Origin: an uncultured bacterium
Lineage (GTDB): Bacteria; Actinomycetota; Actinomycetes; S36-B12; CAIYMF01
Assembly: GCA_903927265.1 (NCBI GenBank)
Contig: CAIYMF010000255.1
Span: 1 to 38,591, forward strand
DNA: 38,591 nt
Direction: 5' to 3'
In this document: positions 17,198 through 25,865 of the stretch, piece after piece
How the letters are laid out: each line of letters opens with the position of its first letter
Position numbering within the stretch: position 1 is the first letter of the stretch
Translations under genes and position numbers: made by a program
The notes under the pieces: model-generated
Seen by the model: the letters and a program-made list of their open reading frames with translations, nothing else
Database searches by the model: none
What the model was told of the DNA's origin: nothing

Positions 17198-17816
17198 ATG
17201 GAAGTGAGCGCTTCCGGGGTACATTTCGACCATGTTGTCGGTCTCGGCTATTCGTGTCAGACGGCACACCAAATACGGCGCATCACAGGTGACGAAACTG
17301 CGTATCCTTTTTGACTGGGTGGTCACAACGAACACCGGTCTACTCTCGGAACTCAACAACGACCTCGATGGCTTCTTCGATCTCGATCAGCTTCACCGCC
17401 CGGCCGCTGCAGCCTCAGTGACACGCTCGTTCACTGGCACGGAATTCCCCCACGAGTTCTCTGCCGACGGAGACGTTGCGATCGAACACGCCGGGCGTTA
17501 TGAGGCACTAGGAAGGCGCTGGGTCGACCTCATGGATGGGACTGACTCCCTACTCTTCGTGCGGGAAGACCGATCAACCGACGACATGCCCCGCGTGGCC
17601 GCCGCACTTCGCCAGGCACTCGGTGCCCGCTTGTCACACCCGCGATTCCACCTGCTGTACGTAACCAACCGACCCAGTGACGCGACGGACTGGGGACTCG
17701 ATGGCATCACGAACGGATATCTGTCACAACTCGATCCCTATGAATGGCAGGGTGACGATCGACAGTGGACGGATCTCCTGGCCAACTTCGACATTCCACG
17801 CGCGCCTAGGCGATGA
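17198..17816 (+). pseudogene. DUF1796-like putative cysteine peptidase, single-base frameshift
   Basis: Two frames together make one 205-residue protein. Frame one starts at ATG 17198 and reads VVGLGYSCQTAHQIRR...AYPF, then meets TGA at 17312-17314. Frame two continues from 17310 as FDWVVTTNTGLLS and runs to 17816. Joined with one T fewer, they give AYPFDWVV, the PFDW motif that together with the SLGxxC-like GLGYSC marks DUF1796 (annotated as putative papain-like cysteine peptidases). The later FVRED and LLYVTN also fit. The junction is a run of five T (17308-17312). It may be a recent indel, a sequencing error, or a +1 shift at TTT-TGA-C. The rest of the frame is intact, so decay is recent if real. 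It is convergent with the exonuclease gene, 2 nt apart. Confidence 0.75.
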
Positions 17817-17818
17817 CC

Positions 17819-18739
17819 TCAGCCAGCAGCCGCTGATAGAGCTTCGGCTGCCCGCATTGCACTTCCACCTAGCCCCCAGCGACTGATGATGTGCTCGAAA
17901 AGCGCCACATCGGCTGGCGCTGGCACAATGCGTGCGTCATGCGAGGGAATTGGAACATCACGCACGACGCTCACGACACTGGGCGCGACATCGAGGTAGT
18001 CCACTGACTCAAGGAGTTTGCGTCGCACACCCGCTGCCATCGTCACTGAATTGTCAGCCGCCGCCGCTCGCACCGCCGCTAAAGATCCGTGTTCGGTAAT
18101 AAGCGAGGCCGCGGTCTTCTCGCCAATTCCTTTCACTCCCGGCAACCCGTCAGAAGGATCGCCGCGCAAGATGGAAAAGTCTGCGTATCGATCACCGGGG
18201 ATGGCGTACTTTGCAGCGATCGCCGCCTGGTCGTAGATGTCAGGTCGACTCACACTGCGCGCTGTGTAAATCACCTTCACGTCGCGCGCATCATCAACCA
18301 ACTGGAACAGGTCGCGGTCGCCAGTGACAATTCGAACACCGCACTCAGAACGAGTTGCGAGTGTTGCGATCACGTCGTCTGCCTCAAAACCTGCAACTCC
18401 GATGCGCGGAATTCCCAGAGCGTGAAGAACGTCGATGATCACCGGAATCTGCGGCGCGAGAGTATCGGGCACTTCCTCAGCATCGGGGTCCTGAACCGCC
18501 ACCCGATGCGCCTTGTAACTGGGAATTGCCTGTACGCGAAACTCTGGACGCCAGTCGTCGTCCCAGCACGCCACCAACTGTGTAGGGGAGTGGTCATCGA
18601 CGAGGCGCCTGATGAAGTCGAGCAGGCCACGCACCGCGTTCACGGGCGTACCGTCGGGAGCAACCGTCGACTCCGGTACACCGTAATAGGCGCGGAAGTA
18701 CAGCGACGCGGTGTCGAGCAGCATGAGGCGTTCAGACAT
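17819..18739 (-). CDS. 5'-3' exonuclease (PIN/XPG family)
   Basis: A 306-residue stand-alone nuclease like the 5' exonuclease domain of DNA polymerase I. Acidic metal ligands are seen in MLLDTASLYFRAYYG, ACWDDDWRPEFR, GFEADDVIATLA and VTGDRDLFQLVDD. The helix-hairpin-helix DGLPGVKGIGEKTAASLI lies around residues 190-210. It probably removes RNA primers or flaps. ATG 18739 (MSERLMLLDT) is preferred to an upstream ATG because the first motif then sits at the usual distance; a weak GACTGT precedes it. It diverges from the Xaa-Pro peptidase gene, 55 nt apart; this exonuclease and that peptidase are also neighbours in M. tuberculosis (Rv2090, Rv2089c). Confidence 0.92.
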   Translation of the reverse strand: MSERLMLLDTASLYFRAYYGVPESTVAPDGTPVNAVRGLLDFIRRLVDDHSPTQLVACWDDDWRPEFRVQAIPSYKAHRVAVQDPDAEEVPDTLAPQIPVIIDVLHALGIPRIGVAGFEADDVIATLATRSECGVRIVTGDRDLFQLVDDARDVKVIYTARSVSRPDIYDQAAIAAKYAIPGDRYADFSILRGDPSDGLPGVKGIGEKTAASLITEHGSLAAVRAAAADNSVTMAAGVRRKLLESVDYLDVAPSVVSVVRDVPIPSHDARIVPAPADVALFEHIISRWGLGGSAMRAAEALSAAAG

Positions 18740-18782
18740 GGGGAACAGTCTGTCGCACACGGCACTCCTCGGGCGCGGGTAC

Positions 18783-18788
18783 TACCGT
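18783..18788 (+). promoter_or_regulatory. Leaderless -10 element of the Xaa-Pro peptidase (TACCGT)
   Basis: TACCGT, 6 nt spacer, then ATG 18795. It excludes longer start choices from 18711. Confidence 0.65.
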
Positions 18789-18794
18789 GTACCC

Positions 18795-19913
18795 ATGCAT
18801 CAGACGCCTACGGCTGACCTCGCCGATCGCCTCGCCCGCGCACAGGTACAGGCTCGCAGCCTCGGCATCGGCGCCCTCGTCGTCAGCCCAGGACCTGACC
18901 TGCGGTACCTCATCGGCTACGACGCCATCCCACTCGAGCGTCTCACCGCGCTCATCGTGCCCGCCGAGGGCGACCCGTCGATGGTGGTTCCTTTGCTTGA
19001 ACACCCTGCCGCCCTCGCTAGCCCCGCTGGCGCACTCGGAATCGACCTGCTCACGTGGGGCGAAACCGACAATCCGTACGAGCTCGTGGCGCGCACGGTA
19101 GGCCAGGTCGAATCAGTGGCCGTCGACAATCGGATGTGGGCTGAGAAGGCGATTCGCTTGCGCGCCGCCATGCCCGACGTCGACCAACGGCTAGCAGGTG
19201 AGGTTATTAACCACTTGCGCATGCGTAAGACCCCCAACGAGATCGCGTCGCTGAGGGCGGCGGGGGAAGCGATCGATTCGGTGCACGAGCAGGTGGGCAC
19301 CTGGCTGCGTGCTGGTCGCACCGAGCGTGAAGTCGGCCGCGATATCGCTGATGCCATCCTTGCAGCGGGCCACGTGACCGTTGATTTCGTCATCGTCGCC
19401 AGCGGGCCGAACGGAGCAAGCCCCCACCACGAAGTCAGCGATCGTGTGATCGAGCGGGGCGACCCGGTCGTTGTCGACATCGGTGGAACGATGCCCGATG
19501 GCTATTGCAGCGATGAGACCCGCACGTATGCCGTCGGTCAGCCGAGCGATGCGTTCCTTGTCTCCTACGCTGCACTCGAGCACGCCCAGGCGGCAGCAGT
19601 CGCTCACGTGCGGCCAGGAGTCACGTGCGAGTCGGTCGATGCCACCGCGCGCGACCTACTGACACGCGCCGGCCTTGGCGAACTCTTCATTCACCGCACC
19701 GGCCACGGCATCGGCCTAGAAACTCATGAAGAGCCCTACATCGTGAGCGGTAACACCGAACTGCTTGAGCCCGGCTTTGCCTTCAGCATTGAACCGGGCT
19801 TCTACCTCGCGGGTGCGTACGGGGCTCGCATTGAAGACATTGTCGTGTGCGGTGACAACGGACCACTACTCATGAACGAACGTCCGCGTTCACTCGCTGT
19901 GGTTGATGTCTGA
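18795..19913 (+). CDS. pepE: M24-family Xaa-Pro dipeptidase/aminopeptidase
   Basis: A 372-residue two-metal (usually Mn) peptidase that splits Xaa-Pro bonds in small peptides, perhaps finishing the breakdown of proteasome products. Metal ligands fit the pita-bread fold: Asp in VVDIGGTMPDGYCSDETRTY (two Asp), His in HRTGHGIGLETHEEPY, Glu in FSIEPGFYL and Glu in ARIEDIVV. The N-terminal half is the creatinase-like domain (LIGYDAIPLERLTALIV). Length and position next to the exonuclease match mycobacterial PepE; the name is by that analogy. Its 3' end overlaps the convergent antiporter gene by 24 nt. Confidence 0.92.
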   Translation: MHQTPTADLADRLARAQVQARSLGIGALVVSPGPDLRYLIGYDAIPLERLTALIVPAEGDPSMVVPLLEHPAALASPAGALGIDLLTWGETDNPYELVARTVGQVESVAVDNRMWAEKAIRLRAAMPDVDQRLAGEVINHLRMRKTPNEIASLRAAGEAIDSVHEQVGTWLRAGRTEREVGRDIADAILAAGHVTVDFVIVASGPNGASPHHEVSDRVIERGDPVVVDIGGTMPDGYCSDETRTYAVGQPSDAFLVSYAALEHAQAAAVAHVRPGVTCESVDATARDLLTRAGLGELFIHRTGHGIGLETHEEPYIVSGNTELLEPGFAFSIEPGFYLAGAYGARIEDIVVCGDNGPLLMNERPRSLAVVDV

Positions 19914-21116
19914 ACCGCCCGCGAGCTGTTCTACTTGACCGGCCACTGGCACTCGGGTGATACGCGAACCCAGCGGAACTGCGATGCGAGCCAGTATCGG
20001 AGCCACGATCGCGGTGATCAACACGTAGGTCGTAACGAGCGCTTGGAAACTGGACGGCAACAAGGTCGAGGTTGCGGCGATGCCGGCCACCAGCACGCTG
20101 AACTCGCCGCGGGCCGACAGCAGCGCACCGGCACGTAATGGGCCAATCACGCCGGGCCGGTGACGAGCAGCCAACCAACCCACCACATGCTTGGTCGCGA
20201 TCGTCACCACAGCCAGTGCGAGAGCGATAGGGAGAACCCCTGGAATCTCTGCAGGGTCAGTACTGAGCCCGATGGCCACGAAAAACAGAGCCGCGAATAG
20301 GTCGCGCAGGGGGTCCAGTCGCGTGCGCGCTGTCTCGGCGACCTGTCCGGTCAGCAGCAGACCCACGAGGAACGCAGCAACTGCTCCCGAGAATCCGACA
20401 CTGTCGGCGAAGCCAGCTGCCAGTACAGCGATTCCGAGGACGGTCAGTAGGAGCGCTACCGGATCGCGTAAACCGATGAATCGGTCGAGCACATTGCGAT
20501 TGCGCAACCCGATACCGATGACGATGGCCACGACGAGCAGCCCAATGCCCGCACCCAGCAGTCCGGCGAGCAAGCCACCCCCTCCGACCACCACCACAAG
20601 AATTGGCAGATAGGGGGCCATCACGAGGTCTTCGATTACCAAAATGCCAACGACAGGCGCGGTCTCAGGATTTCGACGCCAGCGCATATCGCGCAGTAGC
20701 TGCGACACAATTCCTGAGGACGACACATAGGTGACGCCCGCCAACGCCAGCGCGCCCGGAAGCCCCCAACCGAGAAGCAATCCAGCCGCAGCGCCAGGTA
20801 ACGCGTTCAACACGATGTCGGCAAGCCCAGTGCGCCAGTGGGTACGGCCGGTCCAGATCAGATCGCGAGCGCTGTACTCCAAGCCGAGCAACAGCAGTAG
20901 CAGTACCGCACCTACCTCGGCAGCGACGTCGATGAAACCGCCGGTCGAGTCAAGTTGGGTAATGCCCCCATCGCCGAATGCAAGGCCTGCCAACAGATAG
21001 AAAGGAACCGCAGAAATTCCAATGCGACTTGCAAGCCGGGTGAGTATCCCGAGACCGAGTAACACTGCGCCCAACTCGACCAGCCGCAGCGCTGCATCAG
21101 TCTGGTGGGCGTCCAT
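19890..21116 (-). CDS. CPA2-type cation/proton antiporter
   Basis: A 408-residue membrane protein with about 11-13 hydrophobic helices, of the KefB/NhaS-like CPA2 family. It exchanges Na+ or K+ for H+. The segment VGILVIEDLVMAPYLPILVV is the family's ion-binding helix with an Asp at the expected place, and LLLLLGLEYSARDL is the conserved first half motif. There is no cytoplasmic TrkA-N/RCK domain, so it is a short member. The start at 21116 has a poor GATGCT hexamer 6 nt upstream. It is divergent from the Lrp regulator gene (60 nt apart). Confidence 0.88.
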   Translation of the reverse strand: MDAHQTDAALRLVELGAVLLGLGILTRLASRIGISAVPFYLLAGLAFGDGGITQLDSTGGFIDVAAEVGAVLLLLLLGLEYSARDLIWTGRTHWRTGLADIVLNALPGAAAGLLLGWGLPGALALAGVTYVSSSGIVSQLLRDMRWRRNPETAPVVGILVIEDLVMAPYLPILVVVVGGGGLLAGLLGAGIGLLVVAIVIGIGLRNRNVLDRFIGLRDPVALLLTVLGIAVLAAGFADSVGFSGAVAAFLVGLLLTGQVAETARTRLDPLRDLFAALFFVAIGLSTDPAEIPGVLPIALALAVVTIATKHVVGWLAARHRPGVIGPLRAGALLSARGEFSVLVAGIAATSTLLPSSFQALVTTYVLITAIVAPILARIAVPLGSRITRVPVAGQVEQLAGGSDINHSE

Positions 21117-21164
21117 CGCGCCAGCATCCCACCCACTGGGATAGTCGCCGGCCGCACCCCGGTC

Positions 21165-21170
21165 TACAGT
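21165..21170 (+). promoter_or_regulatory. Leaderless -10 element of the Lrp gene (TACAGT)
   Basis: TACAGT, 6 nt spacer, then ATG 21177. Confidence 0.65.
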
Positions 21171-21176
21171 TCAGAC

Positions 21177-21635
21177 ATGGAGGAGACCGACCGGCAGATT
21201 GTGCGTTTGCTGGCTGCCGACGGGCGCATGTCATTCACCGACCTTGCCCGCGAGACAGGCCTCTCGACGTCAGCCGTGCATCAGCGCGTCAAGCGACTCG
21301 AACAACGAGGCGTCATCACCGGCTATGGCGCCCGCATTGACCACAACGCTGTGGGTTTGCCACTCACAGCCTTCGTGTCGATCACACCCGTCGATCCCGC
21401 CGCTCCCGACGACTACCCACACCGTTTGTCTCACATTTCTGCGATCGAATCGTGCTACTCGGTTGCCGGGGACGAGTCGTACATTCTGGTCGTGCGCGTC
21501 GCAACGCCCGCCACCCTTGAATCGCTTCTGGGCGAGATTCGAAGCGCTGCGTCAGTGTCGACCCGCACCATCGTGGTGCTATCGACCCCGTTCGAAGGGC
21601 GACCGCCGAACATCCCGCAGATCGACGCAGAGTAG
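21177..21635 (+). CDS. Lrp/AsnC-family transcription regulator
   Basis: A 152-residue regulator with an N-terminal helix-turn-helix (MEETDRQIVRLLAADGRMSF ... STSAVHQRVKRLEQRGVI) and a C-terminal ligand-binding RAM domain (residues about 65-140). These proteins bind amino acids and usually act on nearby metabolic genes. It is convergent with kamA, 14 nt apart, and closest to the lysine degradation cluster, so lysine is a natural candidate ligand; this is inference. The start is fixed by a TACAGT hexamer 6 nt upstream. Confidence 0.9.
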   Translation: MEETDRQIVRLLAADGRMSFTDLARETGLSTSAVHQRVKRLEQRGVITGYGARIDHNAVGLPLTAFVSITPVDPAAPDDYPHRLSHISAIESCYSVAGDESYILVVRVATPATLESLLGEIRSAASVSTRTIVVLSTPFEGRPPNIPQIDAE

Positions 21636-21649
21636 GCAAGCCGAAGGCG

Positions 21650-23047
21650 TCAGGCCTTCGCCGCTTCCTGTGCCGCCCACCACTGCTGACCCTCAGCAGG
21701 CAGGGTATGAATCGGGTCGTAGTACTCGTAGCGCCGGTTAAGTGCCTCAGCGTCGTCGAGTTCAATTCCCGTTCGGTAGTTCTTGGTCCAATACGAAATT
21801 CCGCGTTCACGGTCGTACTCGCTGACCTGATGCACCCACCGCTTGCCCACGTACGGTACGTCACACACAATGCGCGGAGTTGCGAATCCGGGCAGGTACC
21901 CCATGAGCGCGTGCTGCAGCGATTGTGCCTCACCCAGCGACACCCGCCAGTGCTCAGCGTTCGGAATCATGTCGCACATGTAGAAGTAGTACGGCATGAT
22001 CAACGCGCCGTCGAGCAGTGAGAAACATAGGTCAAGAAGTTGCTCGGGAGTGGCGTTCACGCCGTGCATCAAGACGCCTTGGTTGCGCACGTCGCGAACA
22101 CCAGCTTCAAACATCGCCGCAGTTGCTTCCGCGACAAGGGGTGTCACTGACTGCGCATTGTTGACATGCGTGTGAATCGCCAGCGATACACCGCGCGAGC
22201 GGGCAGTCGTCGCGAGTCGTTCCATACCTGAGCGCACTTCGTCAGTGAGCCAGTGCTGGGGGAGTGCCATCAGCGCCTTGGTGGCAAGGCGGATATCGCG
22301 AATATTGTCGATCTCAAGAAGTGACGCCACAAAAGCCTCTAGCCGCGGCCACGGCATGTTGGCAACATCTCCACCCGAAACCACCACATCGCGAACTTCT
22401 GGCGAGCGCCGCAGGTACGCAAGCATTGCCTCGTAGCGATCGGCAGGTTTGAGGTCGAATTTCAGCTTGTCGATCACGGGCGTGGAATTACCGACGAGGT
22501 CCATACGAGTGCAGTGCCCGCAGTACTGCGGGCAGGTCGGAAGCAACTCGGCGAGCACCTTGGTGGGATACCGGTGGGTGAGTCCTTCGGCGGTCCACAT
22601 CTCGTGCTCATGCAACGAGTCACGTGATGAGAACGGATGACTAGTCCATTTCTCAAGGCGGTCGGAGAACACCGGAATCATGTACCGACGAATCGGGTCT
22701 GCGTAGAACGCATCGGTCAACGACCCTGCGCCGCCCGGCGTCAACGTCGGCATCATCGTGTTGAGCATCTGCGGCGGAACCAGCATCGACATGGTGGCGC
22801 GCTCAGCCTGGTCTCGCAGGAGATCGTCGTAGAAGCGGTCGTCCACCAGATCGCCGAGAACGTCGCGCAATTGCGCCGCGGACTTCACACAGTGCGACCG
22901 TTGCCATTGAACCGAACGCCACTCGGCGTCGGTGACCTGCGCCCAGCCAGGGAACCGACCGTAATCAGGCTCAACCAGAGTGGTGCGACTGTAGTGGTAC
23001 GGCTGACCGGTTTCCGTGGCCGTCTGTCGATCAATAATCTGGGTCAT
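21650..23047 (-). CDS. kamA: Lysine 2,3-aminomutase-like radical SAM enzyme
   Basis: A 465-residue radical-SAM, PLP-dependent aminomutase of the KamA family, which converts L-lysine to L-beta-lysine. The cluster motif CPQYCGHC (C-x3-C-x2-C) is near residue 180, followed by LLEIDNIRDIRLATKAL and VRNQGVLMHGVNATPEQL. The C-terminal DVPYVGK (Lys402) aligns with the DAPGGGGK PLP-lysine segment of clostridial KamA but is one residue shorter. This Lys is the likely PLP anchor. ATG 23047 is preceded by TAGTAT at 7 nt, so it is leaderless; the 41 residues upstream of it are not native. It diverges from kdd. It may also accept another amino acid such as glutamate, so substrate is inferred from the neighbours. 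Confidence 0.9.
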   Translation of the reverse strand: MTQIIDRQTATETGQPYHYSRTTLVEPDYGRFPGWAQVTDAEWRSVQWQRSHCVKSAAQLRDVLGDLVDDRFYDDLLRDQAERATMSMLVPPQMLNTMMPTLTPGGAGSLTDAFYADPIRRYMIPVFSDRLEKWTSHPFSSRDSLHEHEMWTAEGLTHRYPTKVLAELLPTCPQYCGHCTRMDLVGNSTPVIDKLKFDLKPADRYEAMLAYLRRSPEVRDVVVSGGDVANMPWPRLEAFVASLLEIDNIRDIRLATKALMALPQHWLTDEVRSGMERLATTARSRGVSLAIHTHVNNAQSVTPLVAEATAAMFEAGVRDVRNQGVLMHGVNATPEQLLDLCFSLLDGALIMPYYFYMCDMIPNAEHWRVSLGEAQSLQHALMGYLPGFATPRIVCDVPYVGKRWVHQVSEYDRERGISYWTKNYRTGIELDDAEALNRRYEYYDPIHTLPAEGQQWWAAQEAAKA

Positions 23048-23054
23048 GTCGGGG

Positions 23055-23060
23055 ATACTA
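23055..23060 (-). promoter_or_regulatory. Leaderless -10 element of kamA (TAGTAT)
   Basis: On the minus strand TAGTAT is followed by 7 nt and ATG 23047. Confidence 0.65.
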
Positions 23061-23170
23061 CAGGATAAGCGCCCTAAATCAGACCTTCCAACAGCGAATC
23101 TTCCCTCCAATGTAGGCTTGTGAAAACGTTCCTCCGCTACGATGACTACCGCATGGTTCAGAAAAGACAC

Positions 23171-23188
23171 CGGCTCGTACGAGAGCCG
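23171..23188. promoter_or_regulatory. Inverted repeat in the kdd leader
   Basis: CGGCTC-N6-GAGCCG is a perfect 6-bp inverted repeat (with an inner CTCGTACGAG palindrome at 23174-23183) 30 nt before the kdd start. It could be an operator for the kdd-kal operon or a leader hairpin. Confidence 0.35.
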
Positions 23189-23217
23189 CTGGCCGCATCG
23201 ATGGAAGGATCACCTAC

Positions 23218-24312
23218 GTGAGCACGATCGCCTCACCGGTCGGCCTACACCGGGTCCTCGAGCCAAGGGGAGTGCTCCCTCAGGCCGCATGGCGACTCGA
23301 TGCCAATCCCGTCATCGGACCAACCGAAGTGCGTGTGCGTGTGCGCCGGCTCAACCTCGATGCGGCCTCATTTCGGCAATTGGTTGACAAGCATCAAGGC
23401 GATGGCGACCGCGTGCGTGAGGAAGTCCGCGACATCATCGCCTCTCGCGGAAAGATGCAGAATCCGGTCACGGGGTCGGGAGGCATGCTGGTTGGCGTCG
23501 TTGAGGAGGTCGGAGCAGAGGCGCATCTGGATGTGCAGGTGGGCGATGTCATCACCACTCTTGTCTCTCTCACTCTGACACCACTGCTCATTACCGACGG
23601 CCTCACTCACTGGGATGGCCGCTCAGAGCAGGTGCCGTGCGACGGCACAGCGATTCTCTTTCAACGCACGATCGCCGCTCACGTTCCTGACGACCTTGAC
23701 GAAGAACTCGCCATGGCAGTAATGGATGTCGCCGGTGCCCCTGCACTCGTCGCGCGCACAGTGCGCCAGTATCTCGACCGCGGCATCACTCCACTGGTGG
23801 CTGTCGTTGGGGGAGCAGGTAAGAGTGGATCGCTGTCACTGGCGGCCGCGCGACTAGAAGGTGCGGGCCGAACGGCTGGCATCGTTCCCATCGAACGTGA
23901 GCGAGATGCCTTGCTGGCCGTTGGCCTTGCCGATGCTGTCGAACTCGCTGATGCACGCGATCCGGTGATGTTGTCGGAAGCTGTTGTTGCTGCACTCGGA
24001 CGTGCCGCCGATATCACGGTCGTCTGCGTTGACGTTCCCGGCTGTGAACACGGCGCCATCTTGTCGACCGGCGACGGCGGAACTGTCATCTTCTTCTCCA
24101 TGGCGACCTCGTTCAGTAGCGCCGCACTGGGCGCAGAGGGACTCGCCGCTGACGTCTCCATGCTCATTGGCAACGGGTTCAGCCCCGGACATGCCGAATA
24201 CGCCTTTGAACTGTTGCGACGCGATGACGCGGTGCGGCATCTGTTCGAACAACGACTTCGCGCCGAACATCCACCGCTACCGCGGGCTCACACTGACAGG
24301 GTGCACCCATGA
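23218..24312 (+). CDS. kdd: L-erythro-3,5-diaminohexanoate dehydrogenase
   Basis: A 364-residue NAD-dependent dehydrogenase that oxidises and deaminates 3,5-diaminohexanoate to 3-keto-5-aminohexanoate. The Rossmann loop is VAVVGGAGKSGSLSLA (near residue 200), and the N-terminal GLHRVLEPRGVLPQAAWRLD and the GMLVGVVEEVG block are family features. The GTG start has GGAAGGA 8 nt upstream (23203-23209). It is the first gene of kdd-kamD-kamE-kal, joined to kamD by overlapping ATGA. Identification rests on the family sequence and the operon; it is not a simple amino-acid dehydrogenase. Confidence 0.9.
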   Translation: MSTIASPVGLHRVLEPRGVLPQAAWRLDANPVIGPTEVRVRVRRLNLDAASFRQLVDKHQGDGDRVREEVRDIIASRGKMQNPVTGSGGMLVGVVEEVGAEAHLDVQVGDVITTLVSLTLTPLLITDGLTHWDGRSEQVPCDGTAILFQRTIAAHVPDDLDEELAMAVMDVAGAPALVARTVRQYLDRGITPLVAVVGGAGKSGSLSLAAARLEGAGRTAGIVPIERERDALLAVGLADAVELADARDPVMLSEAVVAALGRAADITVVCVDVPGCEHGAILSTGDGGTVIFFSMATSFSSAALGAEGLAADVSMLIGNGFSPGHAEYAFELLRRDDAVRHLFEQRLRAEHPPLPRAHTDRVHP

Positions 24313-25865
24313 GCGAGCTCCTACACCTCAACAAGCGCACGGTGACACGCGCCAGAGCCTTGGCACGCACCGCAGGTGCACCCGTCGTCGACATCGCCAA
24401 GCAACACACCACGGTTTCGGTCGAGCGAGCTGTGCTGCGACTCGCCGGACTGTCCGGTGCCGATGTTGAAGGAACCCCATGGGTTAATCACCTCGTCGAC
24501 CGCGTGCGGGCCGATGTCGGACTCGAGCAGGGCGTCGCGCTCCCTGTGTGGCACGCGCTTCGACGTGAGGGTTTGAGCGACGTCACCGAACTCGCACAAC
24601 GTGCCGCCGCAGGAGCCGTCACTTTTACTATGCCTGACGGCCGCGACCACGACCACGCCGCCACGAAAGCACGTAGGGCAGTGAGTGCTGGCATCACCCG
24701 CATCGACCGCAATCGAGTGCAGCGCGACAAACTCATCAAACGTTACGGCAATCCGCCAGCGCCATGGATCTATTTGATCGTGGCTACCGGCGACATCGAT
24801 GAAGACGTGCCTCAGGCCATCGCTGCTGCGCGCGAAGGAGCCGACGTCATTGCCGTCATCAGATCAACCGGTCAGTCACTGCTTGATTTCGTTCCTGAAG
24901 GCGCAACGCACGAAGGTTTCGCAGGCACGTACGCCACCCAAGAAAACTTCCGCATTATGCGCGCGGCTCTCGACGAGGTTTCCAAAGAGTTGGGCCGTTA
25001 CGTGCGACTCACCAATTACGCAAGCGGCTTGTGCATGCCCGAGATCGCCACGCTTGCCGGGCTTGAACGGCTCGACATGATGCTCAACGATTCGATGTAC
25101 GGCATCCTCTTCCGCGACATCAATCCGATTCGCACCTTCGTTGACCAGCGATTCTCACGCCAGATCCATGCGCGCGCGGGCATCATCATCAATACCGGTG
25201 AAGATAACTACCTCACCACCGCCGATGCCATTGACGCAGCACACACAGTGACGGTGTCGCAATTGCTCAACGAGTACTTCGCCAAGGAAGCCGGACTCGA
25301 AGACTGGCAACTTGGCCTGGGCCACGCATTCGAAATCGTCCCTGAGATTCCCGATTCGTTCCGCCTCGAACTCGCGCACGCACTGCTGACTCGCGAACTC
25401 TTTCCCGATGCACCGCTCAAGTGGATGCCGCCAACCAAGCACATGACCGGCGACATCTTCCGCGGTTACCTGCTTGACGGCTTCTTCAACCTTGTGGGCG
25501 CACTCACCGGGCAGGGAATTCTGCTCGTCGGCATGATGACCGAAGCGGTCGTCACCCCCTGGCTTTCCGATCGCGATCTCGCATTGCAGAACGTACGCTA
25601 CGTACTTAATGCCGCTGGAGGACTGCGGGAGGATTTCCATCCGCCACGAGACGGCTTCATCGTTCAACGCGCCCACGCCGTGCTCGACGAGGCGATCACT
25701 CTCCTCGAACGCATCAACGACGAGACCCTGCTCAATGCCATTGGCGACGGCACATTCGGCTTGATGAAGCGTCCCGCAAACGCCGGCCGCGGACTCGACG
25801 GTGTCGTGGTCAAGGGCGAGGGCTACCTCAATCCTGCCACCGAGATTCTGGAGGGGCAGTCATGA
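24309..25865 (+). CDS. kamD: D-lysine/beta-lysine 5,6-aminomutase alpha subunit
   Basis: A 518-residue TIM-barrel subunit of the adenosylcobalamin- and PLP-dependent aminomutase that moves the terminal amino group of beta-lysine (or D-lysine) from C6 to C5. Recognisable family segments include PPAPWIYLIVATGDIDEDVPQAI, RLTNYASGLCMPEIA and INTGEDNYLTTADA. Together with KamE it forms the active enzyme. It overlaps kdd at its start (ATGA) and kamE at its end, so subunits are made in equal amounts. The organism must have or import B12. Confidence 0.95.
   Translation: MSELLHLNKRTVTRARALARTAGAPVVDIAKQHTTVSVERAVLRLAGLSGADVEGTPWVNHLVDRVRADVGLEQGVALPVWHALRREGLSDVTELAQRAAAGAVTFTMPDGRDHDHAATKARRAVSAGITRIDRNRVQRDKLIKRYGNPPAPWIYLIVATGDIDEDVPQAIAAAREGADVIAVIRSTGQSLLDFVPEGATHEGFAGTYATQENFRIMRAALDEVSKELGRYVRLTNYASGLCMPEIATLAGLERLDMMLNDSMYGILFRDINPIRTFVDQRFSRQIHARAGIIINTGEDNYLTTADAIDAAHTVTVSQLLNEYFAKEAGLEDWQLGLGHAFEIVPEIPDSFRLELAHALLTRELFPDAPLKWMPPTKHMTGDIFRGYLLDGFFNLVGALTGQGILLVGMMTEAVVTPWLSDRDLALQNVRYVLNAAGGLREDFHPPRDGFIVQRAHAVLDEAITLLERINDETLLNAIGDGTFGLMKRPANAGRGLDGVVVKGEGYLNPATEILEGQS

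Noticed and set aside
17287-17311. Shine-Dalgarno stimulator for a prfB-like frameshift
   Set aside because: AGGTGA is about 17 nt before the shift codon, far from the 3-nt spacing that stimulates prfB, so it is not counted as support.
18711-18794. Upstream start for the Xaa-Pro peptidase
   Set aside because: It would read through the divergent exonuclease start; ATG 18795 follows TACCGT with 6-nt spacing.
23118-23143. Classical -35/-10 promoter (TTGTGA ... TACGAT) for kdd
   Set aside because: Spacing is only 14 nt, too short for a standard promoter; the TACGAT alone is kept as a possible -10.
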